Assembly (NCBI GenBank): GCA_905182995.1
Contig: CAJJDP010000099.1
Coordinates: 315,404-379,403, forward strand
Source: Paramecium octaurelia
Lineage: Eukaryota > Ciliophora > Oligohymenophorea > Peniculida > Parameciidae
Length of the DNA: 64,000 nucleotides
Direction of reading: 5' to 3'
In this document: piece by piece, positions 11,401-22,564 of the stretch
Layout: each line of letters begins with the position of its first letter
Position numbering within the stretch: position 1 is the first letter of the stretch
Program-made: the position numbers and the translations under genes
Notes under the pieces: generated by a model
Told to the model about the DNA's origin: nothing
What the model saw: only the letters and a program-made list of their open reading frames with translations
Database searches by the model: none

Positions 11401-14127
11401 TATGTAGATCAGACTCTTTAGATTCCCTATTAAATTCCATTCAAGAACGAATTAATAATTAGAGCAAGACAACAAATCTAACAAATTATGCAATTGAAAT
11501 AGAAGAATAAATAAACTGGTTTAGATAAAACTACTTCCTAGAATAAATTAGTGTTTCCAGGTAGCAACGTTGATCAAATTGCTTTTGAATTAGAAGTATT
11601 TCCGTAGACATAATATCTATAAGTTCCATAAACATTAACAGTAGTAGATGCAAGTAAAAAGTAAGTTGAGCGTGGTACAGATGGTAAATTGCCTATTACT
11701 TATGCTTTTAAGAATGCTACAAAGGACTTCAGTGTTATTTTGACCCTAAAAAATAAGTTCGATATCAGAAGATACAAATTATCAGCATAAGTATTGCCAA
11801 AAGTAGTCAAAGCAACTTTGGAATTCAGAGTGCCTGCAAGATAACAAGTAGTTTAAGAAATTCCAATTGTGAACAATTCAGATAAGGATTGGAGCATTAA
11901 GGTGTAAATCACTCAAAGTTAAGATGGGCTATTTCAATGCCCAAACAAGGATTTCCCAGTAAAGAAGAAGTCTACAGGATTATTTCCAATCACATTTAAT
12001 CCTTTATGGATTGCATAGTGTGAAGCAAAACTAATACTGAACAACCCATTGACAAATGATGTATTTGAATACGATTTGATTGGTATTGGAGAAGAACCAG
12101 TTGCCGAAGAACATATAATACTTAATTGTTTAGCCAGAAAGTAATTGAAGAGAGACATAGAAATTAAGAATAACTCTGAAAATGTGATCACTTACAAAGT
12201 TGAAACTGATCTGATTTATGCTACAGGACCATAAACAATTACTGTACAACCAGGAAAGAAAGCCATTTATCAATTAACAGTATAGCCCGTTCTATCTGGG
12301 TAATACACTGGGTCAATCACTTTCACTGAAGAAAATGGAAGATACTTATGGTACACTGTCTTTATGAATACTGAATCTCCCAAATCGGTTTAGACTTTAG
12401 AATTATCTTGTCTAATTAGATAAGCTACAGTAATGCAATTAACACTTGTTAATCCTTTGCCTGAAACTGCAATTTATGAAGCCATAATCAATGGAGATGG
12501 TTTAGTAGGAGAAGATCAATTTGCAATTGGAGCAAATAAAGAAGGGAATTATGAATTGACTTTTGCTCCACTTAAAGTAGGGAGATGGAGAGGTAGTGTG
12601 GCATTTGTAAATCGTTAATTAGGCGAAGTTTGGTATGAGTTCATACTCACTTGTGAAGAATAACCTTTAATAAAACTAAATGTATTAAAGGCATCCCTTG
12701 GAAAAGTAGAGTCTTAGACTGTGATTTTAGAAAATCCATCAGATTAAAAGGTCAATTTGTAGTGTAGAGTTTCTAACCCAACCAATTTTGATATCTATCC
12801 AGATGAATTAACTATTTAGCCATATGACATCTTAAAAGTTAATATTAGATATACTCCATCCTCACTTGATCAAATCGAATAATCAGAAATCATCTTTACC
12901 TCTCCCATAGGCAAATGGCATTACTTAATATTTGGTAATGGTTTACCACCAACCAAATTTCCTGCCACTACTGTTAGTATAGGATTGAATAAGGATTATA
13001 GTTCAGTCGTACATTTTAAGAATCCTTTCAAAGATCCAATTACTGTAAAAATTGAATTGGAAGCAGAGGGACATAATAAGGAGGTGTTTAAATTGCTGAC
13101 CAGCAAAAGTGATAAAATCCTTATTCCAGGTATGAATGTATTATAAATTCCGTTTTCATTTGTTCCCAGGGAAATCACTTGTTATTATGCCGAAATAGTC
13201 ATACAAATGAATGAAAAGATTTCTTGGAACTTTCCTATAAAAGGTGTAACAGAAAGTGTTTCAAATCAAACCTTATTTCATTTCAAAGCTAAATGTAGAG
13301 AAAAATGGGAAGATGAAATCAAGATTGGTCTTTAAGGAATTGCTTAAAGTCTATAAGCTGATGATAAATTCGATTACGAATTAGCAAATATACCAGTAGA
13401 TTTATAGCAAATGATTAACAAATGCTTTAGTGTTAAATGTACAAAAAATTACTTAAATACTCCTCATGAGAATCTCCAATTTGCAGTTCGATTTCAGCCA
13501 ATGAAGCCATTTAAAGCTAGTCTTGAGTTTATTGTTCTTAGGCAAAGTGGAGGCAGATGGAAGTATTCATGTTATTTTGATTTCATAGATACAAGATTGT
13601 GTTAGAAGCCACTCAACCGGATGAAGATGATGTCATCATCATTAGCTCCCCTTTGAATAAAACTACCAGTGTCTCCTTTAAACTAACAAACAAAACCAAG
13701 GGATATGCTAAATTCTATGCTGGATTCACTCCTGATTCTGATGCTGAATTTTCAGTCATACCCAAAATTGGTGATCTTGAACCATATGGAAGAGAGGGTA
13801 CTACTTTTGTAATTTCATTTACTCCCATAGAATATGGCAAAGTAAGAAAGGGAAAATTAATCATTCAAACTGAAGATATGTATTGGTATCAAAGTTTCAT
13901 TATAATATAGGTCTTATTTGATTAAGGGCATTCTTCCCAAATATGTGCCACCACAAATCAAGCAATCCAATATTGACAATCATTAAAGCATCTCACAGAT
14001 TTAGCAATCAAGTATTATTGATTAATCCAAAAACTATGTTGTTGAGAATATTAAAAAAGCTAGATAACTTACTCCACCTACATCCAAAAAATAGATGTTT
14101 TTAGAAGCCTCCTTTATTAAAAAATGA
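5420..14127 (+). CDS. CFAP47: Giant CFAP47-like axonemal protein (ASH/hydin-type repeats plus CH domain)
   Basis: 2869 codons, close to the roughly 3200 residues of animal CFAP47, a ciliary axoneme (central-apparatus-associated) protein. The chain is built of repeated immunoglobulin-like ASH/MSP modules: recurrent segments such as FNFGTIYYGQQ, FDFGNVTTLG and YGPGQFSG, each followed by beta-rich sequence. A calponin-homology-like region lies at about residues 1450-1590 (EYIIRWLNYHV onward), as in CFAP47. A Lys/Glu-rich coil lies near residue 560 (codons around 7080-7200). The C-terminus contains TQPDEDDVIIISSPLNKT and YLIKGILPKYVPP, in the style of the family. Only four introns: 5632-5656, 5801-5822, 13563-13588 and 13886-13910. 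Spliced length is exactly divisible by three. Hydin and CFAP65 share the repeats, but the CH domain and overall order favour CFAP47. Confidence 0.85.
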
Positions 14128-14250
14128 CATATCTACATATATATTTTTATATTATTATATCATTTGTTATCAAGATCTTAATTCAATAGTTTCGATGTTT
14201 CCTTACTAAAGTAATTCTTAGATTCTAATTAATTCTTTTAGGTTAATAAT

Positions 14251-14758
14251 TCATCTCTAAAAATGCTATAGATATAGATTTTACTTCACATCATTTACAA
14301 CTTTATCACTCACTCCAAAATAATCTAATAAGTTAAAGAGGAAATGTTTCTAGAAATTTGGATCAAACTTCAAGGCTGTATCAATTTGTTTCCCTTTAAT
14401 TTTAGCTAGACCTCTCATATATTCAATGGGATTATAGAGTCCTAAGATTCATAATTTAAATACCTGTTATTGCTGCAGTCCCCAAAATGTAAAATGATGT
14501 AAAAACAATTGATTGAACTGTACCATATTTAATCACTTCTCTGAAACCAAATTTCTTAGGTGAAAATAACTTTTTTGAATAATATTTGAAATGTATTGTA
14601 TAATACATAGTGAATCCTGCAGTAATTAAATTGAATGGCACAAGTAAATACAAACGATAATTAGGTAAATATTTCTCTTTATATCTTTATTCAAGTATCT
14701 TTAACTATTCTTCTGTTAAATTGTCAATATTATCCATTCTTATCTCATCGTCTTCCAT
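14251..14758 (-). CDS. Small two-helix membrane protein, family unknown
   Basis: 161 residues with one 22-nt intron (GTATTT...CTTAG, just after the codons for GTAAIT). An acidic N-terminus (MEDDEIRMDN...LTEEQ) is followed by a hydrophobic segment (LYLLVPFNLITAGFTMYYTI), a basic loop (SKKLFSPKKFG), a second helix (SIVFTSFYILGTAAITG) and a soluble C-terminal half. I do not recognise the family. It shares the two-helix, basic-loop design with the gene at 1668-2135, but no clear sequence similarity. The 3' end faces that of the CFAP47-like gene across 123 nt. Confidence 0.7.
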
Positions 14759-14944
14759 CACAAATAATTTTATAAATAATAGTTTTATTCAAGAAAATAA
14801 TTGAGTAAAAATCCAATTACCCCCAAATTATCAATTTATTTATCCGAAACTCCCTGAAATTCTCTTGAGTCCCTATGAATTAGGACACTTATTGCAAAGC
14901 ATAATATTAAATGAAAAAAAAACTTAAATATATTATAATATTAG

Positions 14945-15919
14945 TCATTCATCTAACCATCTGATCTTTTTTCCATCCTCCCATTCTCCTTCTCTTTCAA
15001 TGCCATTACTTCCTCTATACACTCCTTTACCATGTTATTATCCATCCTTCCAAAATCCTTTATACATTCTGCCATCTGGCCAAAAGAACTCGCCAAAACC
15101 ATGCTTCTTATCATCGAAATATTATCCTTTATATTTTCTCCCATCCTTCCAAGTGAAAATGCCATTTCCATCCATCTTATTGTCTTTCCAATCTCCAGTG
15201 TACTCTCTGAAATCTGCCCATTTGTAAACTCCTTTTCCATGAATATTATTGAAAGCAAACTCACCAGTGTAAGTACTACCGTCACTCCAAGTAAATGTAC
15301 CAATTCCATGTTTTAAACCCATATCATAATCACCTTCATACATGGCTCCATCAGCCCATTTTTCTAATCCAAAACCATGTTATTTATCCTCAAACCATTC
15401 TCCTACATAGGATGCTCCATCTTTATGATAGTAGGTTCCTTTGCCATGAGCCTTGTCATTGAGCCACTCTCCAATGTAGACATCACCATCAGCATGAATC
15501 AACCTTCCTTTTCCGTTAGCCATATCCTTTGCGAAGTAGCCTTCATAAACAGAACCATCAGCCCAATGCTATTTGCCTCTCCCTTATCTCATTCCGTTCT
15601 TCCACTGTCCTTCGTAGTACACATTAGTTTCAATTTCCAATACTCCAGAGTAAGGGAGAGCAAATATATCCTCAGTTGTGTCATCGTATTCATAAGGACC
15701 CACTCTATTTAATGCTTCCTGGGTGAATGAATTGGAGAAATCAGGCATAGAGGTTAGTGTTTTGAGATCGGTTCTAATATGTTGAACTAATTGAGAGGAT
15801 TGTTATGCTTTTGATTTGACATTCAAGTTTTCTTAATTGTCAGGTGCCTTCCTTGCTGGTTTGAGTTCATTGCGAGATTCATATTGATTTGGATCGTCAC
15901 AGGTTGCGCAATTGCCCAT
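14945..15919 (-). CDS. MORN-repeat protein with predicted lipid anchor
   Basis: 324 codons without introns. The N-terminus MGNCATC fits N-myristoylation at Gly2 with adjacent Cys for palmitoylation, predicting membrane attachment. About 120 linker residues precede nine consecutive MORN repeats of ~23 residues, for example [20 protein letters not shown] and [24 protein letters not shown] proteins act as membrane-associated scaffolds; in ciliates and apicomplexans they are often cortical or ciliary, but the partner cannot be read here. The protein ends shortly after the ninth repeat ([14 protein letters not shown]). The start codon is only 22 nt from the start of the divergent kelch gene. Confidence 0.9.
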
Positions 15920-15941
15920 TTTGACTGTTATAATTTATATT
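15920..15941. promoter_or_regulatory. 22-nt divergent intergenic spacer (shared promoter)
   Basis: Only 22 nt separate the ATG of the MORN gene (minus) from the ATG of the kelch gene (plus). Any promoter must lie inside this spacer or in the two coding regions, and the 5' UTRs must be extremely short or overlap. Confidence 0.55.
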
Positions 15942-17527
15942 ATGTTATCAAATCGATCAAATAAGGATACCAAGGAAGTGAAACGTATTAGTTTGATTCC
16001 AAGTCGACAAGAGCAATAACAAGAACAAGAATACAAGTACATTCAACCTGTAAAAACTGTGAATGTGGAGAATCAGGATCCAAAATGGTCAGAACTCAAA
16101 GTGGATGGCAAGAATATCAACCACAGAGCCTACACCAGCATAACAATTCACAATGATTAGTATAATTTTGAGTGTTATCCTAGTCTGTACTTGTACGGGG
16201 GATACCAAGTTCAATTAGGAATCATGGATGAATTCTATCGTATGAATCTAAAGAGTTTAAGTTACCAATGGGAAAAGCTGACCTTCAAAGAAAGCCCAGG
16301 ACCAAGAACTCGTCATCAAATGTGCACATATATGGATAGAATCTACATTTTCGGTGGGTAGATTCACCAATCTGTCTCCACCAATTCCATGTGGTACTTT
16401 GATCTCAATTCCCACACTTGGATTAAGTGCAAAATTAATCAATCATACCCTCCAGAAATAGACAATCACACAGCCATCATCCATAACGATAATTGGATAG
16501 TCTTTGGAGGCTTTTTCGGAGGAACTGTGGGTTTGCACTCCAACTATGTGTATAAATACGAGTTTAGTTCTAACACATGGCAGAGGATGCAACCCTCAAA
16601 TAGCACAGCTCCTACGCCTCGAGATGGAGCAGGCATTGCCATGCATAAGAACATTCTCTATATGTTCGGAGGATCTAATGGACATTAAAGGTTCAATGAT
16701 TTATGGAAGTTCGATTTCTAAGTTTGGACCTACATACCTGTTAGTTCCAATATATTACCAAGAATCAGATCAGGCCATGTGATGTTAGTTCATGATGATA
16801 AAATTATTATCTTTGGTGGAATACATGATATCACCTGGGAATTAGATGACTTATTTGTATTTAATCTTAAGAAAATGGAATGGATTAGCGTTGATGAAGA
16901 TAGTGCTAGGAGAAAAGATAAATAATTGTTGTCTCCAACCAAAGATAATAAATAGGATCAACATTCAAGAAGACAATTTAGAAAATCAACTAGAACAGGT
17001 AGTATTAGGAAGACTATCAAAAGAACAACTGTCTCTCCACTCAAAAAACCAGATTAATCTGAAGACAGTTTGGAGTCGCCAACTAGAAATTTATCCTAAG
17101 CTTAATCTAATTAAAAAACACTTGATGAAAAAAAAAAGAAAGAAATTTAATAAAAAAAAATGGCCTTATTAAAGATATTTGAAGTCGATGAAGGCTAAAA
17201 GATACAATTCAGAGATAATTCACCCACTTCTGAAAAAATGAGAAACTCTCTATTTTTAGTTGGCAATCCAAAGGCTGACTTAAAAATTAGACAGGGTAAA
17301 TTGACTGAATTTGGAAAACCTTTAGTTTCAAAGTAAATTCACTTATATATTTAACAAGATTTCTCCAGCCACTCCAATCAATGTAGAATTAGATTGTTGG
17401 AAAGAAACCCTGTGCTAGAGATGGCCATTCATTTACAATTTATCAAACCTAACTCATAATTTTTGGTGGAGACAGACATTAAATGTCCTTTAATGATATT
17501 TATTCTTTAGATTTAACAAAAATTTGA
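15942..17527 (+). CDS. Kelch-repeat protein
   Basis: 519 residues with one intron (17333-17358, 26 nt, ending AAG). Kelch repeats start near residue 45 (PSLYLYGGYQ) and recur as IYIFGGQIHQS, WIVFGGFFGG, LYMFGGSNGH and IIIFGGIHD. These form most of a beta-propeller up to about residue 320. A basic, Ser/Gln-rich linker follows, and after the intron a last blade (GHSFTIYQTQLIIFGGDRHQ) that may close the propeller. No BTB, F-box or catalytic domain is visible, so it is probably a scaffold. It is divergent from the MORN gene, and co-expression is plausible. Confidence 0.88.
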
Positions 17528-18109
17528 TAATATTAAATTAAACAATTATTTATCACTCTTAATTTGGGAATTGACATATTTCATTGAATGCCCAATCTAT
17601 ATTAATGTATTGATAATTGATTTTATTATTTATAATTATAATTAATATACAGTTTTCTTATAAACATAATTCAACATCATATCAATTTTTCAAAATACAC
17701 TTCTACACCATGAACTGCTGCTAACTTCTATTATATTTACCTATTAGATTACTTAAATTCAAAAGCAAATGAATATCAATTGATAGTTGCAACTAAATAA
17801 AAATTAACTAATAATTATCAATGAATTATTTTTTTAAAACAAATTCATTTTTTGTGAGGTAGAGCTGCCAGAATATATGTATGTAAGAACTTGCAATTAT
17901 TTTGATAACTTCGAACAAATTATTCAATTTTCTGGTTAATTATTTATAATTAATAAAAAAAAAAAAAAAAAATATAATAATTTCAGTTAGATCAACATAA
18001 AAAATTTCATAGCTTTCTAGATTTTATTGATATAGTATTAGAATTAATTAAACATATCTTTTCATCATATAAAAGTCACCGTTTTAGACTTCAAATTTTA
18101 TAAATAAAA
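17528..18109. other. Intergenic, no gene seen
   Basis: AT-rich, including an 18-A run near 17955. It carries the 3' region of the kelch gene and the promoter of the secreted protein gene. Confidence 0.5.
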
Positions 18110-18461
18110 ATGAATAAGATTTTGGCAATTGCATTACTAATCCTATGTATCACAGCTAAAAAGCATCACAAATCTGAGGAGGGTCAATAAGAAATTACTC
18201 CCATGGTTTAATGCCTTTAAGACCATTGTCTTAATGAAGCATTCGGATGTGTTTTCAATGAGGAATGTACCAAGACCATGGAAGAATGTGATAAGAAATA
18301 TGGAGAGGGTATCAAATTAGACTAGGTATTTGACATTTGAATTATTTTAGTTTGCTTCATGCGCCGAAAATGATGAAGCCGCAACAGCATTGGCTTCCTG
18401 CATGTAAAACAACTGTTCCAGTTTTGAATAAGTGATGAGATTCTTAAACAGAAGAAAGTGA
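18110..18461 (+). CDS. Small secreted Cys-rich protein
   Basis: 108 residues with one 25-nt intron (18326-18350). The N-terminus MNKILAIALLILCITA is a good signal peptide. The mature part is acidic and has about ten cysteines, with repeated C-x3-C and C-x4/5-C spacings (QCLQDHC, GCVFNEEC, CMQNNC), suggesting a disulfide-stabilised helical fold. I cannot assign a function. Short proteins of this type are common in ciliates and may be secreted or stored in trichocysts, which is inference. Start chosen at the only ATG placing the hydrophobic stretch at the terminus. Confidence 0.78.
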
Positions 18462-19526
18462 TTGTGATGATTTTATAATAACCATATTCTAATATAGTCA
18501 TCATTCATTGCCAAATTCATTATTTTTTATTTGAGACTTAACAAAAACAAGTGTTAAACAGCTGTTTAATTAATTAAATAATTATGATACATTCTTCAAA
18601 CTATTATAATAATGATGCTCTAAAGTTTACGTAGTATTTAACTAACAAAAGAAAATTTAGTAAAATATGGTGAGGAACGAACTGCGGAACAATTGCTTTA
18701 ATTTTTATTAGATTTTATTAATACATCCTTTCATTATTAAAGTTTTATTTAAGATTACAAATAACTCAAAGTCATAATTAATATACTATTATTGCTGATT
18801 AACATAGTCAATATTAAACATAATTCAAATTCATATTAAATATCGTATTATAACAACATTTGTCAATTTTAAAACACTTGTGCTGTTTTAGGTGAAGAAT
18901 AAATTCAAAAAATTTTGTTAGTACCCAAAAACAAATAAATAACTAAAAAGTAAGCATAAGAAAATCTACACAACAATTATCTAATTGCTCCAAACTCTTC
19001 TTATTTATCAAGACTCAAGTTATATTTATAAACTATTAATTGCTATCCGAATTTCAATGAGGGTTGAATACTAAGTTGGTTTAAGATGATAAAACTAAGA
19101 AATTTGATGGCTGATCATCAAGTTAAAGTGATATAAATGTCTATGTACTAAGTTTAATGAAAAGGTTTGATTTTGATGATGTTTTCTTATTTTATATAAC
19201 ATTATAATAATTGTTTATAAAGATAAATCAAGATGAGTTTTATTATTGTTTTTTTCAGCTAGAGCAGCAAAAATTGTTTAGATTACTTAAATTTTTCTAG
19301 TTTGTTGTATGAATAGACTTTTTAATTAATCATTAGGATTATAATATTTACAAATTAAATCATATTATTCAATTAAACAAAATAAACTTCAGAATAATAT
19401 TTCTTTGTTCAAAAACAAACATCATGCTTTATTTTCACAGATTATTTTCAGGAATGATAATTTTATTTGATTATTATTAGAGAGTCATCTCTAAATAGAT
19501 TTATAAAAATAAATGAAATATTTAAG
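18462..19526. other. Intergenic stretch of about 1 kb
   Basis: AT-rich with no convincing complete gene. A plus-strand frame from about 18840 to 19068 has protein-like composition (for example EEQIQKILLVPKNKQ) but no clear start. It is then broken by stops and frame changes, so it could be a relic or chance. Confidence 0.4.
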
Positions 19527-21526
19527 TCAACCTAAAAAAAGTGTACTAGAAGTGCTTTTTGTATTTTTTGAGAGATTTTTTTCATAACTATAGCCATTAA
19601 ATAGATTCTAAACTGAGTTTTTCTTCAATAAGATTTTATTTTCTCTGATCAAATCATCTTGGCTTTCGTTGTCCTCACTAATTTAATTTAAATATTCAAT
19701 ATTGTCATCAATTTCCTAAATCTAAATATTGTTTATACACTTGGGATATATGGAGATTAGATTTCTTTATTCAAGAGTTTTTACCAAGGAAAATTTCTAA
19801 GCCAAGGATGATTTTTCACTTCATCAGGCCCTTTAAAACCAAGTCTATTTATTGGTTTTCTTTATATTAATTTGTTTATAAAATCAGCACCTTCAAATGA
19901 CCAATCATTTGGGACCTCAGACTTCTTGATCTAAACCTATCTGGTGAGAACTTGGTCTCGAATTTCCTATCTCGACCTCCCATTATAAGGTCTTCTCCCT
20001 AACATAAATTCATAACCCATGACCCCAAGTGCAAAGTAATCCACGGCTATTGTATGATTCTATCTGCACATGACCTCAGGAGCTACAGATATTAATGTAT
20101 AACTCTACCCATGTATCCTGGAGTGCCACTGGTATCTTGCGAATTCTCAGGCTTCCAGATCCTGGCAATTCCTAGATCCGTTAGTCTGACATATCCGTAT
20201 TTGTCCAAAACCAAATTTTCTGGTTTAAGATCTCTATGTATAATGTTGTTGTTGTGCAAGTACTCTAATGACAACAGAACACAAGCTACAAAGAATTTGG
20301 TTTGGTGTTCTTTAAATCTCCTCATTTTTCCGATGTGATATCTTAGATCTCCACCAGTTAATAAATCCATCACCAAATATAGGTTGTCTCTATCTTGAAA
20401 ACAATAATTCATGTTAATTAAAAAGGGATGTTTAAATTAGGCCAAGAGATTTCTTTCATTCATAACTGAATTGACACTTCTTTTGGCTATTACTTTTGCT
20501 TTTGACATTTCCTTCATTGCAAACAATTGTCTAGATTTCTTTATTTCAACTTTCCAAACCTTTCCAAAGCCGCCCTTTCCAATTACATAATGAAAATGAA
20601 AATTATTCTTATTTACTTGAATATTGCAATCTACCATTAAGGTTTATTCATCGTCATCACTTGAGTCTTGTTTTTCTTGTTGTTTGACTATGCTCTTAGA
20701 ATTCTCATATCTAGAATTATGTTAATAATTCATCATAGAGTTCAATAGATTCTCAAAGCCTTTAGAGTATTTAAATTAGCTGGGCATTAAGAAGTCCTGC
20801 TTATGAACTTAAGGCGCTTCATTTATGTGTAGAGACACTTTTTCAATGGGCTTGTTTTCTTTAACTAGACTGTTGGAATAGTTGATAAAATTGTCTGGGG
20901 GTTGAATTTGATGAGCACTGGAAAATTTTGGATAGACAAAAGGCGATATAATTTTTGTTGAAGTATTTGGAGATCGAGAATTCCTACGAGCAGTGTTTCT
21001 ATTGATGATGTCTAGATTCTCGAAAATGGCTGGTTTAATAGGGGAGTGATCTTTGGATCGATTCTGTGAATGTATTTAAGAATCTTATTGATGATGTTAT
21101 GACATTAGTTTGGATAATGCAAACATTGAACCACGAGAACTTGCATTTAAATAAATAAGCGTACTTCTCTTTATGGAATGAATTGTTTCTACTGCTATTA
21201 ATGTTTGTTGCACTCTAATTCCTTAGATGTTTGGATTGAATTTGTATGTGCGATTCATTTTATTTTTGCATATTCAATTAAATGATTTTAACTTTATTAG
21301 GGGTTGCACTTCTTTGAGAAGAAGGTGCTTATCTGTTTTTGGTTGTATTTTAAGCTATTTGGAAGAAACTCGCAAATTAACTTAATCCTAATGGAGATTT
21401 GTTGGTTTGTTTGGGACGATCATTTTATAATTCCTTATTGTAATTAGGATCATGTCTTACAGGTTTGGGTTTAATAAAATTAAGTTTGGTTGGAAATAAA
21501 TCCTTCAGATTTCGGTGGTTAGACAT
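19527..21526 (-). CDS. AGC-type Ser/Thr kinase, STK32/YANK-like
   Basis: 641 residues with three introns (21140-21164, 20083-20108, 19716-19738). The first ~288 residues are Ser/Asn/Gln-rich and probably disordered. The kinase domain begins near residue 297: IGKGGFGKVWKV glycine loop, FAMKEM lysine, MDLLTGGDLRYHI hinge, HRDLKPENLVLD catalytic loop, then DLG in place of DFG, and GTPGYMAPE. GGDLRYH and the order of motifs resemble STK32 (YANK) and PKA-related kinases. A ~70-residue acidic tail follows, without an obvious hydrophobic motif. DLG is seen in active kinases of some families, so activity is likely. Read from the downstream ATG at 20637 the protein would lack the N-terminal region. 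The frame is continuous across it, so I chose the upstream start. Confidence 0.88.
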
Positions 21527-21675
21527 TGTTAATATTAATATAAATTATTAAAATTTGTAAGTTCAGTGATGATAATTTTGCTGCAATCAAAAAAGGTGTG
21601 GAATATGATAACTGAGCAGTAGAGAGTTCTGTGAAATAAATGATAATAAAATGATATATATATATTTAAGCCGAA

Positions 21676-22487
21676 TCAATCTAATGTTTAATTGTAATTA
21701 TATACCACCAAGAAATCTATTGTTTAGGGGAGGTTCCTCTAGTTCCTCTACGATCGGTTAATGAACAACATGCTATTGTTTAATTTACTTGAAGGCTGTG
21801 AAATCGATGGTTCTCTTTTCATGTCGATGTGTACTGATTTCTTCTGGTTACCTCGGTATTTCTCCCAGGTGTAATCGATTAATTGGTGTTGCCCCTTTTG
21901 CAGAATGAATTTCAATCATTTGACATGGCTTGTTTTCGATCATTATTTGAAGGTTCTTCTTCTTCATGGTTTGATTTGGGACGATTTTGTCAAAAACGCA
22001 TTTCTTGATGCAAAAGACTTCTCCTATCGTTGAATTACAGAAGACATCGTAGGTGTAATTATCATTGTGAATTTCGTCCATTCCAATCACGTCCATCACC
22101 TTGAAGGTCTAGGAGGGTAATTATTATTGATAATCTTACACGAAGCTACTTCTATATTTGAGGTTCCTGAGCAAATATCTTGCTTATATAAGATAATGGA
22201 TTCTTGGATTGCGACTTCACTAATATGGGTTTGCTTGAATAGATATACCGTATTTGACTTATACGAATTCGCCTTTTGTTACAACGTATACGTGTTTGGG
22301 TGCTTCATTGGAAACGAAGATCTTAGAGTTCAAACAATACTATCTAAATTATTATGCTTCTTAGGGCCATTTTTTTAATGCCTAAGATACTGCCATCAAA
22401 TCATTTTTGGACTTATCTTGCTTGTAGATAAATTTCAAACATTCCTGCATTCGTTAATTATGCTTTTACCTGTTGAATTTGTTCCAT
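21676..22487 (-). CDS. Divergent cyclic-nucleotide-binding-like protein
   Basis: About 231 residues. The strand pattern is that of the cNMP-binding fold: KIFVSNEAPKHVYVVTKGEF near residue 50, and later VMDVIGMDEIHND followed by YTYDVFCNSTIGEVFCIKK. The phosphate-binding GE...RTA cassette is poorly conserved, so nucleotide binding is uncertain. Four introns are inferred: 25, 25, 41 and 25 nt. The 41-nt one (GTAGCTTCG...CCTCCTAG) is unusually long, but it is the only junction I found that restores the frame. The last, GTATATAATT...CATTAG, precedes the stop TGA at 21678-21676. Total length is then divisible by three. Divergent from the next gene, with 77 nt between start codons. Confidence 0.6.
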
Positions 22488-22564
22488 TTTTTAATTTATT
22501 ATGAATAGTTATTTAATAAGTAAGTACTCTCAATCATCTCATTATCATTATAAAAAAGGAATAA

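Noticed and set aside
5420-14127. Dozens of TAA/TAG 'stops' that would break CFAP47 and most other genes into fragments, suggesting pseudogenes under the standard code
   Set aside because: The interruptions sit at Gln positions in every conserved family in the window and TGA is avoided, so the ciliate code explains them.
18836-19068. Plus-strand frame with protein-like stretch before the AGC kinase gene
   Set aside because: No start codon, short, and followed by frame changes; kept only as a note under the intergenic entry.
22127-22378. Plus-strand 83-codon frame opposite the cNMP-binding-like gene
   Set aside because: Antisense shadow; the minus-strand frame carries the domain pattern and splice sites.
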